64,000 nucleotides of DNA. Origin: Crenobacter caeni. Its GTDB lineage: Bacteria; Pseudomonadota; Gammaproteobacteria; Burkholderiales; Chromobacteriaceae. The DNA lies in the NCBI RefSeq assembly GCF_010435965.1, contig NZ_JAAGAA010000003.1, positions 1-64,000 on the forward strand, read 5' to 3'. The notes under the pieces were generated by a model. The model saw only the letters and a list, made by a program, of their open reading frames with translations, did not search any database and was not told where the DNA came from. Both the position numbers and the translations under genes were made by a program. Below, one piece after another: positions 1 to 6,812 of this stretch (the first letter of the stretch is position 1; each line of letters starts with the position of its first letter).

Positions 1-7
1 GTTAATG

Positions 8-121
8 TCTGGTGGCCATAGCGAGGTGGTCCCACGCCTTCCCATCCCGAACAGGACCGTGAAACACCTTAGCGCCGATGATAGTGTGGCATTCGCCATG
101 TGAAAGTAGGACACCGCCAGA
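8..121 (+). rRNA. rrf: 5S ribosomal RNA
   Basis: A bacterial 5S rRNA of about 114 nt. The 5' end (TCTGGTGGCC) pairs with the 3' end (ACCGCCAGA), and the conserved CCCATCCCGAACAG internal loop is at about 44-57. The 16S and 23S genes would lie upstream, outside the window. The exact ends are uncertain by one to three bases. It is followed 43 bases later by a tRNA-His on the same strand, probably in the same transcript. Confidence 0.95.
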
Positions 122-164
122 CGCCCCTTACCATCCGCTTGCTTAGGCAAGCGTGGTTTCGGTG

Positions 165-240
165 GTGGATATAGCTCAGTTGGTAGAGTCCCGGATTGTG
201 ATTCCGGTTGTCGTGGGTTCGAGTCCCATTATCCACCCCA
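165..240 (+). tRNA. tRNA-His (anticodon GTG)
   Basis: A 76-nt tRNA cloverleaf. The acceptor stem is GTGGATA at 165-171 paired with TATCCAC at 230-236. The anticodon stem is CCGGA/TCCGG with GTG at 198-200, and the T arm contains GGTTCGAGTC. The discriminator base is C at 237 and the CCA end is encoded at 238-240. A G at 164 sits opposite C237, as needed for the extra G-1 identity base of tRNA-His. It lies just downstream of the 5S gene and is followed by a strong terminator, so it is probably the last product of the rRNA operon. Confidence 0.95.
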
Positions 241-250
241 TCGCGAATTA

Positions 251-281
251 GCCCTGATTTCAGAAGAAATCAGGGCTTTTT
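251..281 (+). terminator. Rho-independent terminator of the rRNA / tRNA-His operon
   Basis: A perfect 11-bp stem, GCCCTGATTTC (251-261) with GAAATCAGGGC (266-276), has a 4-nt AGAA loop and is followed by TTTTT. It lies directly after tRNA-His and would end rRNA operon transcription. Confidence 0.9.
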
Positions 282-336
282 GCATTCTGTGCGCACATTC
301 CGCTACTCGGTGGCGTCGCGATTGCTGTCTGCAAAG

Positions 337-369
337 AAAAGCCCTGACCGTTTTCCGGCCAGGGCTTTT
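337..369. terminator. Bidirectional terminator downstream of the pst-type operon
   Basis: AAAAGCCCTG at 337-346 pairs with CAGGGCTTTT at 360-369, so a stem-loop has a U run on either strand. It sits between the rightward tRNA-His unit and the leftward transporter operon ending at 391, and would stop both transcripts. Confidence 0.75.
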
Positions 370-390
370 GCGCGTTCGGTGTGCGTGGCT

Positions 391-1080
391 TTATGCGGCC
401 AACCGTCCCGCTGCGAAGCGGACGATATGGTCGGCGATGCGTTCGGCCTGCGCCGGGTTGTGGCTGACCATTACCAGGGTATGCTTCGCCTTGAGGGCGA
501 TCAGTGCCGCTTCGAGCTTGCCGCCCGCCTCGCCGTCGAGCGACGCGGTCGGCTCGTCGAGCAGCAGGATTTGCGGCTGCAGGGCCAGCGCGCGGGCGAG
601 GCACAGCCGTTGCTGCTGGCCGCCGGACAGCGTGCTTGCCGGAGCATCCAGCCGGTCGTGCACCTCGTCCCACAGGCAGGCGTCGCGCAGCGCAGTTTCC
701 ACACGGCGGGCTACGGCTGCACGCGGCAGCGCGTGCACCAGCGTCAGCGGCAATTCGATATTGCGGCGGATCGAGCCGGGCAGCAGTTGCGGGTGCTGGA
801 ACACCATGCCGACGTGGCGGCGCAGCGCCACCGGGTCGGTGCCGGGCGCGTACGGGTCCAGCCAGCCGGTGTCCACCCGCACGCGGACACGGCCGCTGAC
901 GCGGGCGCCGGGGACCGTGTCGTGCAGGCGGTTCAGGCAGCGCAGAAAGCTGGTCTTGCCCGAGCCGGACGGGCCGAGCAGCACGCTGAGCCGGTGGGCG
1001 GGGAGGTGCAGGCTGATGTTGTCGAGCAGCGTGTGCTGACCGACGCTAAGCGACAGCTTTTCGCATTCGATCGCGTTCAT
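391..1080 (-). CDS. pstB: Phosphate-type ABC transporter, ATP-binding subunit (PstB-like)
   Basis: The 229-residue ATPase probably energises import of phosphate or a similar oxyanion at the inner membrane. Walker A GPSGSGKT is at residues 36-43, the ABC signature LSGGQ at about 151-155, Walker B ILLLDE at 171-176 and the switch histidine near residue 207. It is the last gene of a four-gene minus-strand operon and its start overlaps the upstream permease stop by 4 bases (ATGA), so translation is probably coupled. It is a little shorter than enterobacterial PstB (about 257 residues). No phoU follows, so a role in phosphate signalling is not supported here. The substrate is inferred from the operon layout; another oxyanion is possible. 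Confidence 0.8.
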   Translation of the reverse strand: MNAIECEKLSLSVGQHTLLDNISLHLPAHRLSVLLGPSGSGKTSFLRCLNRLHDTVPGARVSGRVRVRVDTGWLDPYAPGTDPVALRRHVGMVFQHPQLLPGSIRRNIELPLTLVHALPRAAVARRVETALRDACLWDEVHDRLDAPASTLSGGQQQRLCLARALALQPQILLLDEPTASLDGEAGGKLEAALIALKAKHTLVMVSHNPAQAERIADHIVRFAAGRLAA

Positions 1081-1937
1081 CGGACGGATTTTCCTTGCAG
1101 GCGACGGGCGAGGGTGAACAAGAGCGCGGAGAGACCGAGCAGCAGCAGGGCGGCGGCGAAGGCGCGCGCGAGCTGCTGCTCGTCGCGGTACTCGCTGGCG
1201 GTCACCATGATGAAGAAGGGCAGCGCCTCGAACGGGTCGAATACGCTGCGCGGCACGCCGAAGCTGGCGACCGCGCCGGTGAGCAGGATCACCGCGACGT
1301 CCTCCAGCGCGCGTCCGCAGGCGAGCACGGCACCGGCGCCTATCCCCTGCCGGCATTCGGGCAGGTAGACGTGAAAGATCGCTTGCATCCGGCTCATCCC
1401 CAGCGCGTCGCAGGCGAGCCTGAGCGTGGCGGGCAGGCGCAACAGCGCCTGCCGTGTGGCGACGGTCGGGTAGGGCAGGATCAACAGCGCGATGCAGCAG
1501 GCGGCGAGCAGCAGGGAGACGTTGGCATCTGGCCACACGCCGCGCAGGAGCACGATCAGCATGAAGCCGCTCAGGCCCAGCACGATGGACGGCATGCCCG
1601 AGAGCAGGTCGGTCATCGCGCGCGACGCGCGCAGCGCCGGCGAGTCGAACTCGGCCTGCGCGATGCCGGCGGCGACGCCCAGCGGCAGCGCGATGGCGAG
1701 CGCGACCAGCGTCAGCAGCGTACTGCCAACCAGCGCGGGCCACAGCCCGTCCCACACCATCTCCTCCCCGATCATTGCGCGCCACGGGTCGGCGTCGCCG
1801 AACAGCAGGTCGCCATCCAGCGCCGGCGCGGCGTGTACGGCGAGAAAGGCCAGCATGGTCGCGAACAGGGCGAACAGCAGCAGTGCGGCCAGCCAGCTGG
1901 CAGCGATGACCGCGCGTTCGATCAGGCGGCGCGTCAT
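1077..1937 (-). CDS. pstA: Phosphate-type ABC transporter permease (PstA-like)
   Basis: This 286-residue inner-membrane permease has about six hydrophobic segments. A long N-terminal segment lies at about residues 12-35. The EAA-type cytoplasmic loop that docks with the ATPase carries CDALGMSRMQAI around residues 185-196. PstA and PstC normally form the heterodimeric channel. The ATG at 1937 was chosen because it overlaps the upstream permease stop by 4 bases, and the open frame upstream of it has no membrane-protein character. Its own stop overlaps the pstB start. The layout S-C-A-B matches phosphate importers. The extracytoplasmic loop containing LFGDADPWRAM is typical of PstA-like proteins. 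Confidence 0.8.
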   Translation of the reverse strand: MTRRLIERAVIAASWLAALLLFALFATMLAFLAVHAAPALDGDLLFGDADPWRAMIGEEMVWDGLWPALVGSTLLTLVALAIALPLGVAAGIAQAEFDSPALRASRAMTDLLSGMPSIVLGLSGFMLIVLLRGVWPDANVSLLLAACCIALLILPYPTVATRQALLRLPATLRLACDALGMSRMQAIFHVYLPECRQGIGAGAVLACGRALEDVAVILLTGAVASFGVPRSVFDPFEALPFFIMVTASEYRDEQQLARAFAAALLLLGLSALLFTLARRLQGKSVR

Positions 1938-2770
1938 CGGACGAGCCTGCGCGAGAGGAGGTGGCTGAGGCTGACCCACGCCAGCAGCAACAGGCTGCTC
2001 GCGTAGACCGCCGCGTACGCGGTGCTTTCGGTGTCGGTCGCCAGCGACAGCGCGATATGCGCGCTGAGCACGCGCAAGGGATCGGCCGGCGAGTGCGGCA
2101 GCCACGGTGCGTTGCCCGACAGCATCAGCGCGATCAGCGTGTCGCCGGCGGCGCGGCCGGCCGCGACCAGCAGTACCGACAGCATCAGCGGCCTGTGTGC
2201 GGGCAGGGTGACCCACAACAGGCGCTGCGCCCGGCTGATCCCCAGCGCGTCGCAGACCGGCGCAAGCGACGCGTCGGCAGGTGCGAGCACGCCGATCAGC
2301 GGCAGCGCGACGGTCGGCACCAGCATCAGCCCCAAAGTGAGTGATGCCGCCAGCCACGAGAAGCCCATGCCGACGCCGGCGCTGTCGCGCAGCCAGGGCA
2401 CCAGCAGCCAGACGGCGACGAAGGCGTAGACGACGGTCGGCACGCCGGCCATCAGCGTGAGCACCTGGCGTAGCAGCTGCGCGAGCACGCGCGGCCCCAG
2501 CGCGAGCACGAACAGCACGCACAGGAGGCCGAGCGGGAAGGCGAGCGCGAGCGCGCCGGACGACAGCAAGAGGGTGCCGGCGAACATCGCGCCCAGCCCG
2601 TACTGGCCGGCAGCCGGGTTCCAGCTGAACCCCGCGAGCGAGGCGAGCGCGGCCGGGTCCTGCCACAGCGGGCGGCCCAGCCACGCGAACAGCAGCAGGG
2701 TGAGCACGACCCACAGCGTCGAGACCTGGGCCGCGGCTAGCAGCAGCGCCCCGGACAGGCGCGTGCGCAT
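1934..2770 (-). CDS. pstC: Phosphate-type ABC transporter permease (PstC-like)
   Basis: This 278-residue integral membrane protein is the second channel subunit. A hydrophobic N-terminal segment (about residues 8-32) is followed by a periplasmic loop with GFSWNPAAGQYGLGAM, a motif typical of PstC. Further membrane spans follow, then an EAA-like loop with CDALGISRAQRLL near residues 187-200. That loop closely resembles the one in the partner permease. The ATG start overlaps the stop codon of the upstream binding-protein gene by one base and its stop overlaps the next permease, so the operon is tightly packed. At about 280 residues it is shorter than E. coli PstC (319). Confidence 0.8.
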   Translation of the reverse strand: MRTRLSGALLLAAAQVSTLWVVLTLLLFAWLGRPLWQDPAALASLAGFSWNPAAGQYGLGAMFAGTLLLSSGALALAFPLGLLCVLFVLALGPRVLAQLLRQVLTLMAGVPTVVYAFVAVWLLVPWLRDSAGVGMGFSWLAASLTLGLMLVPTVALPLIGVLAPADASLAPVCDALGISRAQRLLWVTLPAHRPLMLSVLLVAAGRAAGDTLIALMLSGNAPWLPHSPADPLRVLSAHIALSLATDTESTAYAAVYASSLLLLAWVSLSHLLSRRLVR

Positions 2771-3603
2771 CAGAAGGCCGGGATGTAGCCGTGCGCGCGG
2801 ATCAGCGACTGGCCTTCGCCGGTTTTCAGGTAGCGGTAAAAGGCCGACGCGAGCGCGTTGGGTTCGCCGCGGGTATTGAAGTAGAGGCCGCGCACGATCG
2901 GGTAGGCGCCGGACTTGGCGTTTTCCTGGCTGGGCGCGTGGCCGTCGATGGCGACCGGCTTCACGCTCGCGTCGACGTAGCCGAGGCCCAGGTAGCCGAT
3001 CGCGCCCTTGTCGCGGGCGATCGCCGTCTTGATCGCGCCGTTGGACGCGACCACCGTCGCGTTCGCCGCCGGCGACTGGCCCTTGCCGAGCACCTTGTCG
3101 ACGAACACCTCGCGGGTCGCGCTCGCCTCGTCGCGGCTGTACAGATGGATGCGCTGGTCGGCACCGCCGAAGGTTTTCCAGTTGTCGACGCGGCCGCTGA
3201 AGATGTCGGCCAGTTGCACGCGGCTGAGGTTCTTGACCGGGTTGGCCGGGTGGACGGCGACGGCGACGCCGTCGAGCGCGAACTGGAAGGGCTTCAGATT
3301 GTACTTGGCGACTTCTTCGGCGCTCGGCGCGCGGCCGGTGCTGCCGATGTCGACGAGGCCGGCGCCGACCTTCTGGATGCCGACGCCGCTGCCGCCGCCG
3401 CTGACCGAGATGCGCACGTTGGGGTTGGCTTTGGCGACGTGGCGGGCGACGTCCTGCACGACAGGGATATGCGCAGTGCCACCGGCGACGTCGAGCTTGC
3501 CGGACAAGCCCTTGAAGGCGTCGATGTCGGCGGCGCCGGCGTGGGTGGCGGCAAAGAGGGTGACCAGGCCGGCAAAGGCGGCCGCGATGCGGTGCTTGTT
3601 CAT
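2770..3603 (-). CDS. pstS: Periplasmic phosphate-binding protein of PstS type
   Basis: This 277-residue exported protein should capture the substrate in the periplasm for the PstCAB-like importer. A Sec signal peptide occupies about residues 1-24, ending near THAGA. The mature part has type-II periplasmic-binding-protein features. SGGGSGVGIQKV is at about residues 68-79, GSTGRAPS follows it, and a serine-rich SRDEASATREVF segment lies in the second lobe. These serine and glycine stretches match the oxyanion-binding loops of PstS relatives. It is compact compared with E. coli PstS (346 residues) and belongs to the shorter PstS-like family. It is the first gene of the operon, with a promoter-like TATAAT upstream. 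Confidence 0.82.
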   Translation of the reverse strand: MNKHRIAAAFAGLVTLFAATHAGAADIDAFKGLSGKLDVAGGTAHIPVVQDVARHVAKANPNVRISVSGGGSGVGIQKVGAGLVDIGSTGRAPSAEEVAKYNLKPFQFALDGVAVAVHPANPVKNLSRVQLADIFSGRVDNWKTFGGADQRIHLYSRDEASATREVFVDKVLGKGQSPAANATVVASNGAIKTAIARDKGAIGYLGLGYVDASVKPVAIDGHAPSQENAKSGAYPIVRGLYFNTRGEPNALASAFYRYLKTGEGQSLIRAHGYIPAF

Positions 3604-3658
3604 GGGGAAAACCTCGTCTGGGGTGGTGCGCCGGCTAAAGGCGGCGCAAAAGCCGCGA

Positions 3659-3664
3659 ATTATA
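3659..3664 (-). promoter_or_regulatory. Putative -10 element for the pst-type operon
   Basis: On the minus strand the bases read TATAAT, a perfect -10 hexamer, about 55 bases upstream of the binding-protein ATG. No convincing -35 hexamer is seen 17 bases upstream, and no obvious Pho box (two TGTCAT-like repeats) is visible. Confidence 0.45.
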
Positions 3665-3714
3665 GCGTGCGCACACCTGAATGGCCGCGCTGATCGAATG
3701 GGATTTGACGAGGA

Positions 3715-5217
3715 TCAGCGCCGGACGGCGAAGCCGTCGGAGGCCTGCAGCAGGCGGGCCAACCGCGTGGCGGCGTGCGCGAGCGCCCGATCCTCGACGC
3801 CGGCGTAGCCGAGTACCAGCGCCCGTGTGCCGGTCGGGGTCAGGCAGTGGCGCTGCCAGGTGCGCAGCCACAGCCCCTCGCTTGCGGCGCTGCGCTCGAG
3901 CGCGTCTTCGTCGAAGTTGTCCGGCAGGCGGGCGATCAGGTGCAGGCCCGCTTCGCCGGCGGACAGCGGCAGTGCGTCGCCCAGTTCGCGCGCGAGCACC
4001 GCGCGCAGCAGCGCCTGGCGCTGCCGGTAGAGTTCGCGCATCGCGCGGATATGGCGGGCGAAGTGGCCGTCGCCGATAAAGCGCGCCAGCGCGGCCTGCT
4101 CGGGGTAGTGCCCTTCGCGGTAGAGGCGTGCCGCCGCACGGCGGAACGGGTCGACCAGCGCGTCAGGCAGCACCAGGTAGCCCAGGCGCAGCGCCGGGTA
4201 CAGCACCTTGCTAAAGGTGCCGACGTAGATCACCCGCCCCTGCTTGTCGAGCCCCTGCAGTGCCGGGATCGGCGCCGAGCTGTAGCGGAACTCGCTGTCG
4301 TAGTCGTCCTCGATCAGCCAAGCATCGTGGCGCGCGGCCGTCTCGAGCAGTTCGAGGCGGCGGGTGACCGGCATCACCACACCGCCCGGGTACTGGTGCG
4401 ACGGGGTCAGGTAGATCAGCCGCGGCGAGGGGAGGTCCGGTGCGGCATCCGGCGACAGGCCGTGTTCGTCGACAGGCTTCGGTTGCATGGACAGCGCGGC
4501 CGCGTCGAACGCCGCGTGCGCGCCGCCGTAGCCGGGCTCCTCGACCCATACGGTGTCGCCCGGCTCGGCCAAGAGGCGCGCGGTCAATTCGAGCGCGGCT
4601 TGCGCGCCGGGCACGATCAGGATCTGGGCAGCGTCGCAGCGCACGCCGCGCGACAGCGTCAGGTAGTCGGCCAGCGCCTCGCGCAGCAGCGGGTGTCCGC
4701 CGTCCTGTCGGTACGCGAAGAGCTCGAGGCCGGCCTTGCGCTGCGCCTGCCCGACCAGGCGCTGCCAGGTCGCGTGCGGGAAGCGCGCGATTTCCGGCAC
4801 GCCCGGCGCGAAGGCGCCGGTCAGCCCGTTCGGCAGCCGGCTCGCCGCAACCAGCGCGTGGCCGCGCGCGGACAGCCCGCGCGGGTTGGCGGTGGGCGCC
4901 TCGGTGGCCGTGCTGATCAGCGTCGGCGCACTGACGTAGGTACCGCTGCCGTGGCGGGCGGCGAGGTAGCCCTCGGCGACCAGTTGCTCGTACGCGGCGC
5001 TGACGCTGCCGCGGGCGACGCCCAGTTCGCCCGCGAGTGCGCGGCTGGACGGCAGGCGGGCGCCGTGCGGCAGGCGGCCGGCCGCGATCCAGCGGCGCAG
5101 CGCATGTGCGAGCGCTTGTGCGCCGCGGCAGTGTTCGGCGAGCAGCGCCTCGGTCAGCCAGTCTGCGTGCAAGTGGTCCATTCCTTGTGCGGACAAGTGG
5201 CTCTGATCATGGGCCAC
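3715..5217 (-). CDS. MocR/PdxR-type transcriptional regulator with aminotransferase-like domain
   Basis: This 500-residue regulator fuses a GntR-type winged helix (about residues 25-95, with LPSSRALAGELGVARGSVS as the recognition region) to a fold-type I, PLP-binding aminotransferase-like domain. The domain includes EEPGYGG and IEDDYDSEFRY, and the PLP lysine sits in TFSKVLYPALRLGY. Family members sense PLP or amino-compound ligands rather than catalyse. It is divergent from a paiB-type gene with only 45 bases between the two start codons, and repeated AAGTGG motifs lie in that gap and over its own start. Autoregulation and control of the divergent operon are therefore likely. The start used is GTG; an ATG at 5181 is an alternative. 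The regulated pathway is unknown. Confidence 0.88.
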   Translation of the reverse strand: MAHDQSHLSAQGMDHLHADWLTEALLAEHCRGAQALAHALRRWIAAGRLPHGARLPSSRALAGELGVARGSVSAAYEQLVAEGYLAARHGSGTYVSAPTLISTATEAPTANPRGLSARGHALVAASRLPNGLTGAFAPGVPEIARFPHATWQRLVGQAQRKAGLELFAYRQDGGHPLLREALADYLTLSRGVRCDAAQILIVPGAQAALELTARLLAEPGDTVWVEEPGYGGAHAAFDAAALSMQPKPVDEHGLSPDAAPDLPSPRLIYLTPSHQYPGGVVMPVTRRLELLETAARHDAWLIEDDYDSEFRYSSAPIPALQGLDKQGRVIYVGTFSKVLYPALRLGYLVLPDALVDPFRRAAARLYREGHYPEQAALARFIGDGHFARHIRAMRELYRQRQALLRAVLARELGDALPLSAGEAGLHLIARLPDNFDEDALERSAASEGLWLRTWQRHCLTPTGTRALVLGYAGVEDRALAHAATRLARLLQASDGFAVRR

Positions 5218-5220
5218 TTG
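5169..5220. promoter_or_regulatory. Candidate MocR operator: three AAGTGG motifs
   Basis: CAAGTGG occurs directly at 5170-5176 and 5194-5200 and inverted as CCACTTG at 5214-5220. The last two extend to CAAGTGGC and GCCACTTG around an 11-bp spacer. A TATGAT -10-like hexamer for the rightward paiB gene is at 5227-5232, so a bound regulator would cover the -35 region. The motif also overlaps the regulator's own start region. MocR proteins commonly bind such short direct and inverted repeats. Confidence 0.6.
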
Positions 5221-5262
5221 CAGCCCTATGATAAGCGGGAATCATCTGCCCAGGAGCCTCGC

Positions 5263-5901
5263 GTGTATTGCCCGCCTTTGTTTGCCGCCAACGACCCCGC
5301 GCATTGCTACGCGCTGATGCGCGCGCACCCGCTCGCCCACCTGGTGCGGCAGGACGGCGGTGCGCTCGCCGCCGACGCCGTCGTGCTGTGGCCGGACGCG
5401 GAAGCGGGCGTGTTGCGCGGCCATGTCGCACGGGTCAATCCGCTGTCCGCCTGCGATGGCGCCGGGGTGCTGGCGATCTTCAGCGCAGGCGACGCTTACG
5501 TGTCGCCGGGCTGGCTGCCCGGCAAGGCCGAGCACGGGCGGGTGGTGCCGACCTGGAATTATCGCGTCGTGCACGCGCACGGCCGCTTGCGTGTCGTCGA
5601 CGACGCTGCGTGGTTGCGCGCGCAGATGGAGGTGTTGACGGACGCGCAGGAAGGGGTGCTCGGCGCCAACTGGCGGGTGGACGACGCGCCGGCCGACTAT
5701 ATCGCCGCGATGCTGGGGGTGGTGGTTGGTATCGAAATCGCGATCAGTGCGCTTGAGGGCAAGGACAAATTGAGCCAGAACCGCAGCGTGGCCGAGCGGG
5801 CCGGCGTCCGGCAGGGGCTCGCCGCGCGCGGTGAGGCCGCGTCGGCCGCCATCGCCGCGGCCATGAACAGGATCGAAGCAGACCAGGGAGAGAGATCATG
5901 A
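5263..5901 (+). CDS. PaiB-family FMN-binding protein, putative negative regulator
   Basis: The product is 212 residues, matching the usual PaiB length of about 205. The family has a split-barrel flavin-binding fold. It is named after a Bacillus subtilis protein that affects protease production and sporulation; its biochemical role in Proteobacteria is poorly defined. Family features are the N-terminal YCPPLFAAND, the central HVARVNPL, the GDAYVSPGWLP segment with PTWNYRVVHAHG, and a C-terminal GIEIAISALEGKDKLSQNR. The GTG start at 5263 has CAGGAG seven bases upstream. It heads an operon in which the next gene's ATG overlaps its stop. The divergent MocR regulator probably controls it. Confidence 0.82.
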   Translation: MYCPPLFAANDPAHCYALMRAHPLAHLVRQDGGALAADAVVLWPDAEAGVLRGHVARVNPLSACDGAGVLAIFSAGDAYVSPGWLPGKAEHGRVVPTWNYRVVHAHGRLRVVDDAAWLRAQMEVLTDAQEGVLGANWRVDDAPADYIAAMLGVVVGIEIAISALEGKDKLSQNRSVAERAGVRQGLAARGEAASAAIAAAMNRIEADQGERS

Positions 5902-6296
5902 AGGCGGAAGACTTTTACCTCGCCAAACTCGAGTACGAGACCGACAGCTACGACGTATACAGCGCGCTTACGCGCGGCGAGCCGCTGCTGCTCATCGACG
6001 GCCGCTCGGCTGCGGCGTTTGCTGCCGAGACCCTGCCCGGCGCGGTCAACCTGCCGCACCGCACGATAGACGCGGCGTCGACCGCGCACCTGCCGCGCGA
6101 CGTGCTGCTGGTCGCTTTTTGCGACGGCATCGGCTGCAACGCGTCGACCAAGACCGCGCTGGCGCTCTCCCGGCTCGGCTTCAGGGTCAAGGAGTTGCAA
6201 GGCGGGCTCGACTGGTGGAAACGCGATGGTTACGCGACGAGCAAGGGCAGTAGCGACGCCGCCGCGTGCGGCTGCGCGGGGGAGGCCACATGCTGA
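5898..6296 (+). CDS. Rhodanese-like sulfurtransferase domain protein
   Basis: This 132-residue single rhodanese domain includes LLLIDGRSAAAFAAETLPGA (about residues 30-49). The active-site loop FCDGIGCNAST starts near residue 74, with Cys75 the probable persulfide carrier. The ATG overlaps the paiB stop by 4 bases, and its own end overlaps the next gene, so the three genes are probably translated together. The C-terminus ends in a short cysteine cluster (ACGCAGEATC) outside the normal rhodanese fold, which could bind metal or accept sulfur. The substrate is not evident from the sequence. Confidence 0.78.
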   Translation: MKAEDFYLAKLEYETDSYDVYSALTRGEPLLLIDGRSAAAFAAETLPGAVNLPHRTIDAASTAHLPRDVLLVAFCDGIGCNASTKTALALSRLGFRVKELQGGLDWWKRDGYATSKGSSDAAACGCAGEATC

Positions 6297-6745
6297 CGGT
6301 GGTGGCTTTGCACGACGAGGCCGGCCGCCTGCTGCGCGAGGACCTGCTCGCGGCAGCGCTGCCGGTGCACCGCCAGCTGCGCCCCAATCTGCCGGACGAG
6401 CCGGCCGCGTACCGGGCGATGATGGCGCGGGTGTTTGCCGGTGGCGCGCGGATGTTTGTCGCGCTGGATGACGCAGACCAGGTGCAGGGCGTCGCGCTGT
6501 GGCGAGTGTACGAGAACACCTACCAGGGGCGGCGGCTGTATCTGGACGACCTGGTGACGGGCGAGGCGCACCGCTCGCAGGGGGTGGGCAAGGCTTTGCT
6601 TGCCGCGTGCGAAGCCGAGGCTGCACGGCAGGGTTGCGGGTATTTCTCGCTCGACTCGGGCACCTGGCGCACCGACGCACACCGTTTCTATTTCCGCGAG
6701 GGCTTCACCATCCAGTCGTTCCACTTCGTGCGGCCGCTCGGCTAA
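6290..6745 (+). CDS. GNAT-family N-acetyltransferase
   Basis: The 151-residue product has the GNAT fold. The acetyl-CoA pyrophosphate loop is in the segment VTGEAHRSQGVGKALL (about residues 91-106), preceded by a beta strand GRRLYLDDL and followed by a C-terminal FYFREGFTIQSFHFV typical of small GNAT enzymes. The ATG at 6290 overlaps the end of the rhodanese gene by 7 bases and has GGGGGAGG just upstream. The acceptor substrate cannot be read from sequence. A PaiB / rhodanese / acetyltransferase unit next to a MocR regulator suggests a small stress or amine-modification operon (inference). Confidence 0.8.
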   Translation: MLTVVALHDEAGRLLREDLLAAALPVHRQLRPNLPDEPAAYRAMMARVFAGGARMFVALDDADQVQGVALWRVYENTYQGRRLYLDDLVTGEAHRSQGVGKALLAACEAEAARQGCGYFSLDSGTWRTDAHRFYFREGFTIQSFHFVRPLG

Positions 6746-6812
6746 CACCGGCGCGCGTGCGCGCGGTACAATGACCGGCTCAGCAACGACGCCAGCCATC
6801 ATCCGGAACGCC

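Noticed and set aside
3775-5262. Upstream extension of the paiB frame across the MocR gene
   Set aside because: The extension is antisense to a clear MocR gene and unlike PaiB; GTG at 5263 has a proper Shine-Dalgarno.
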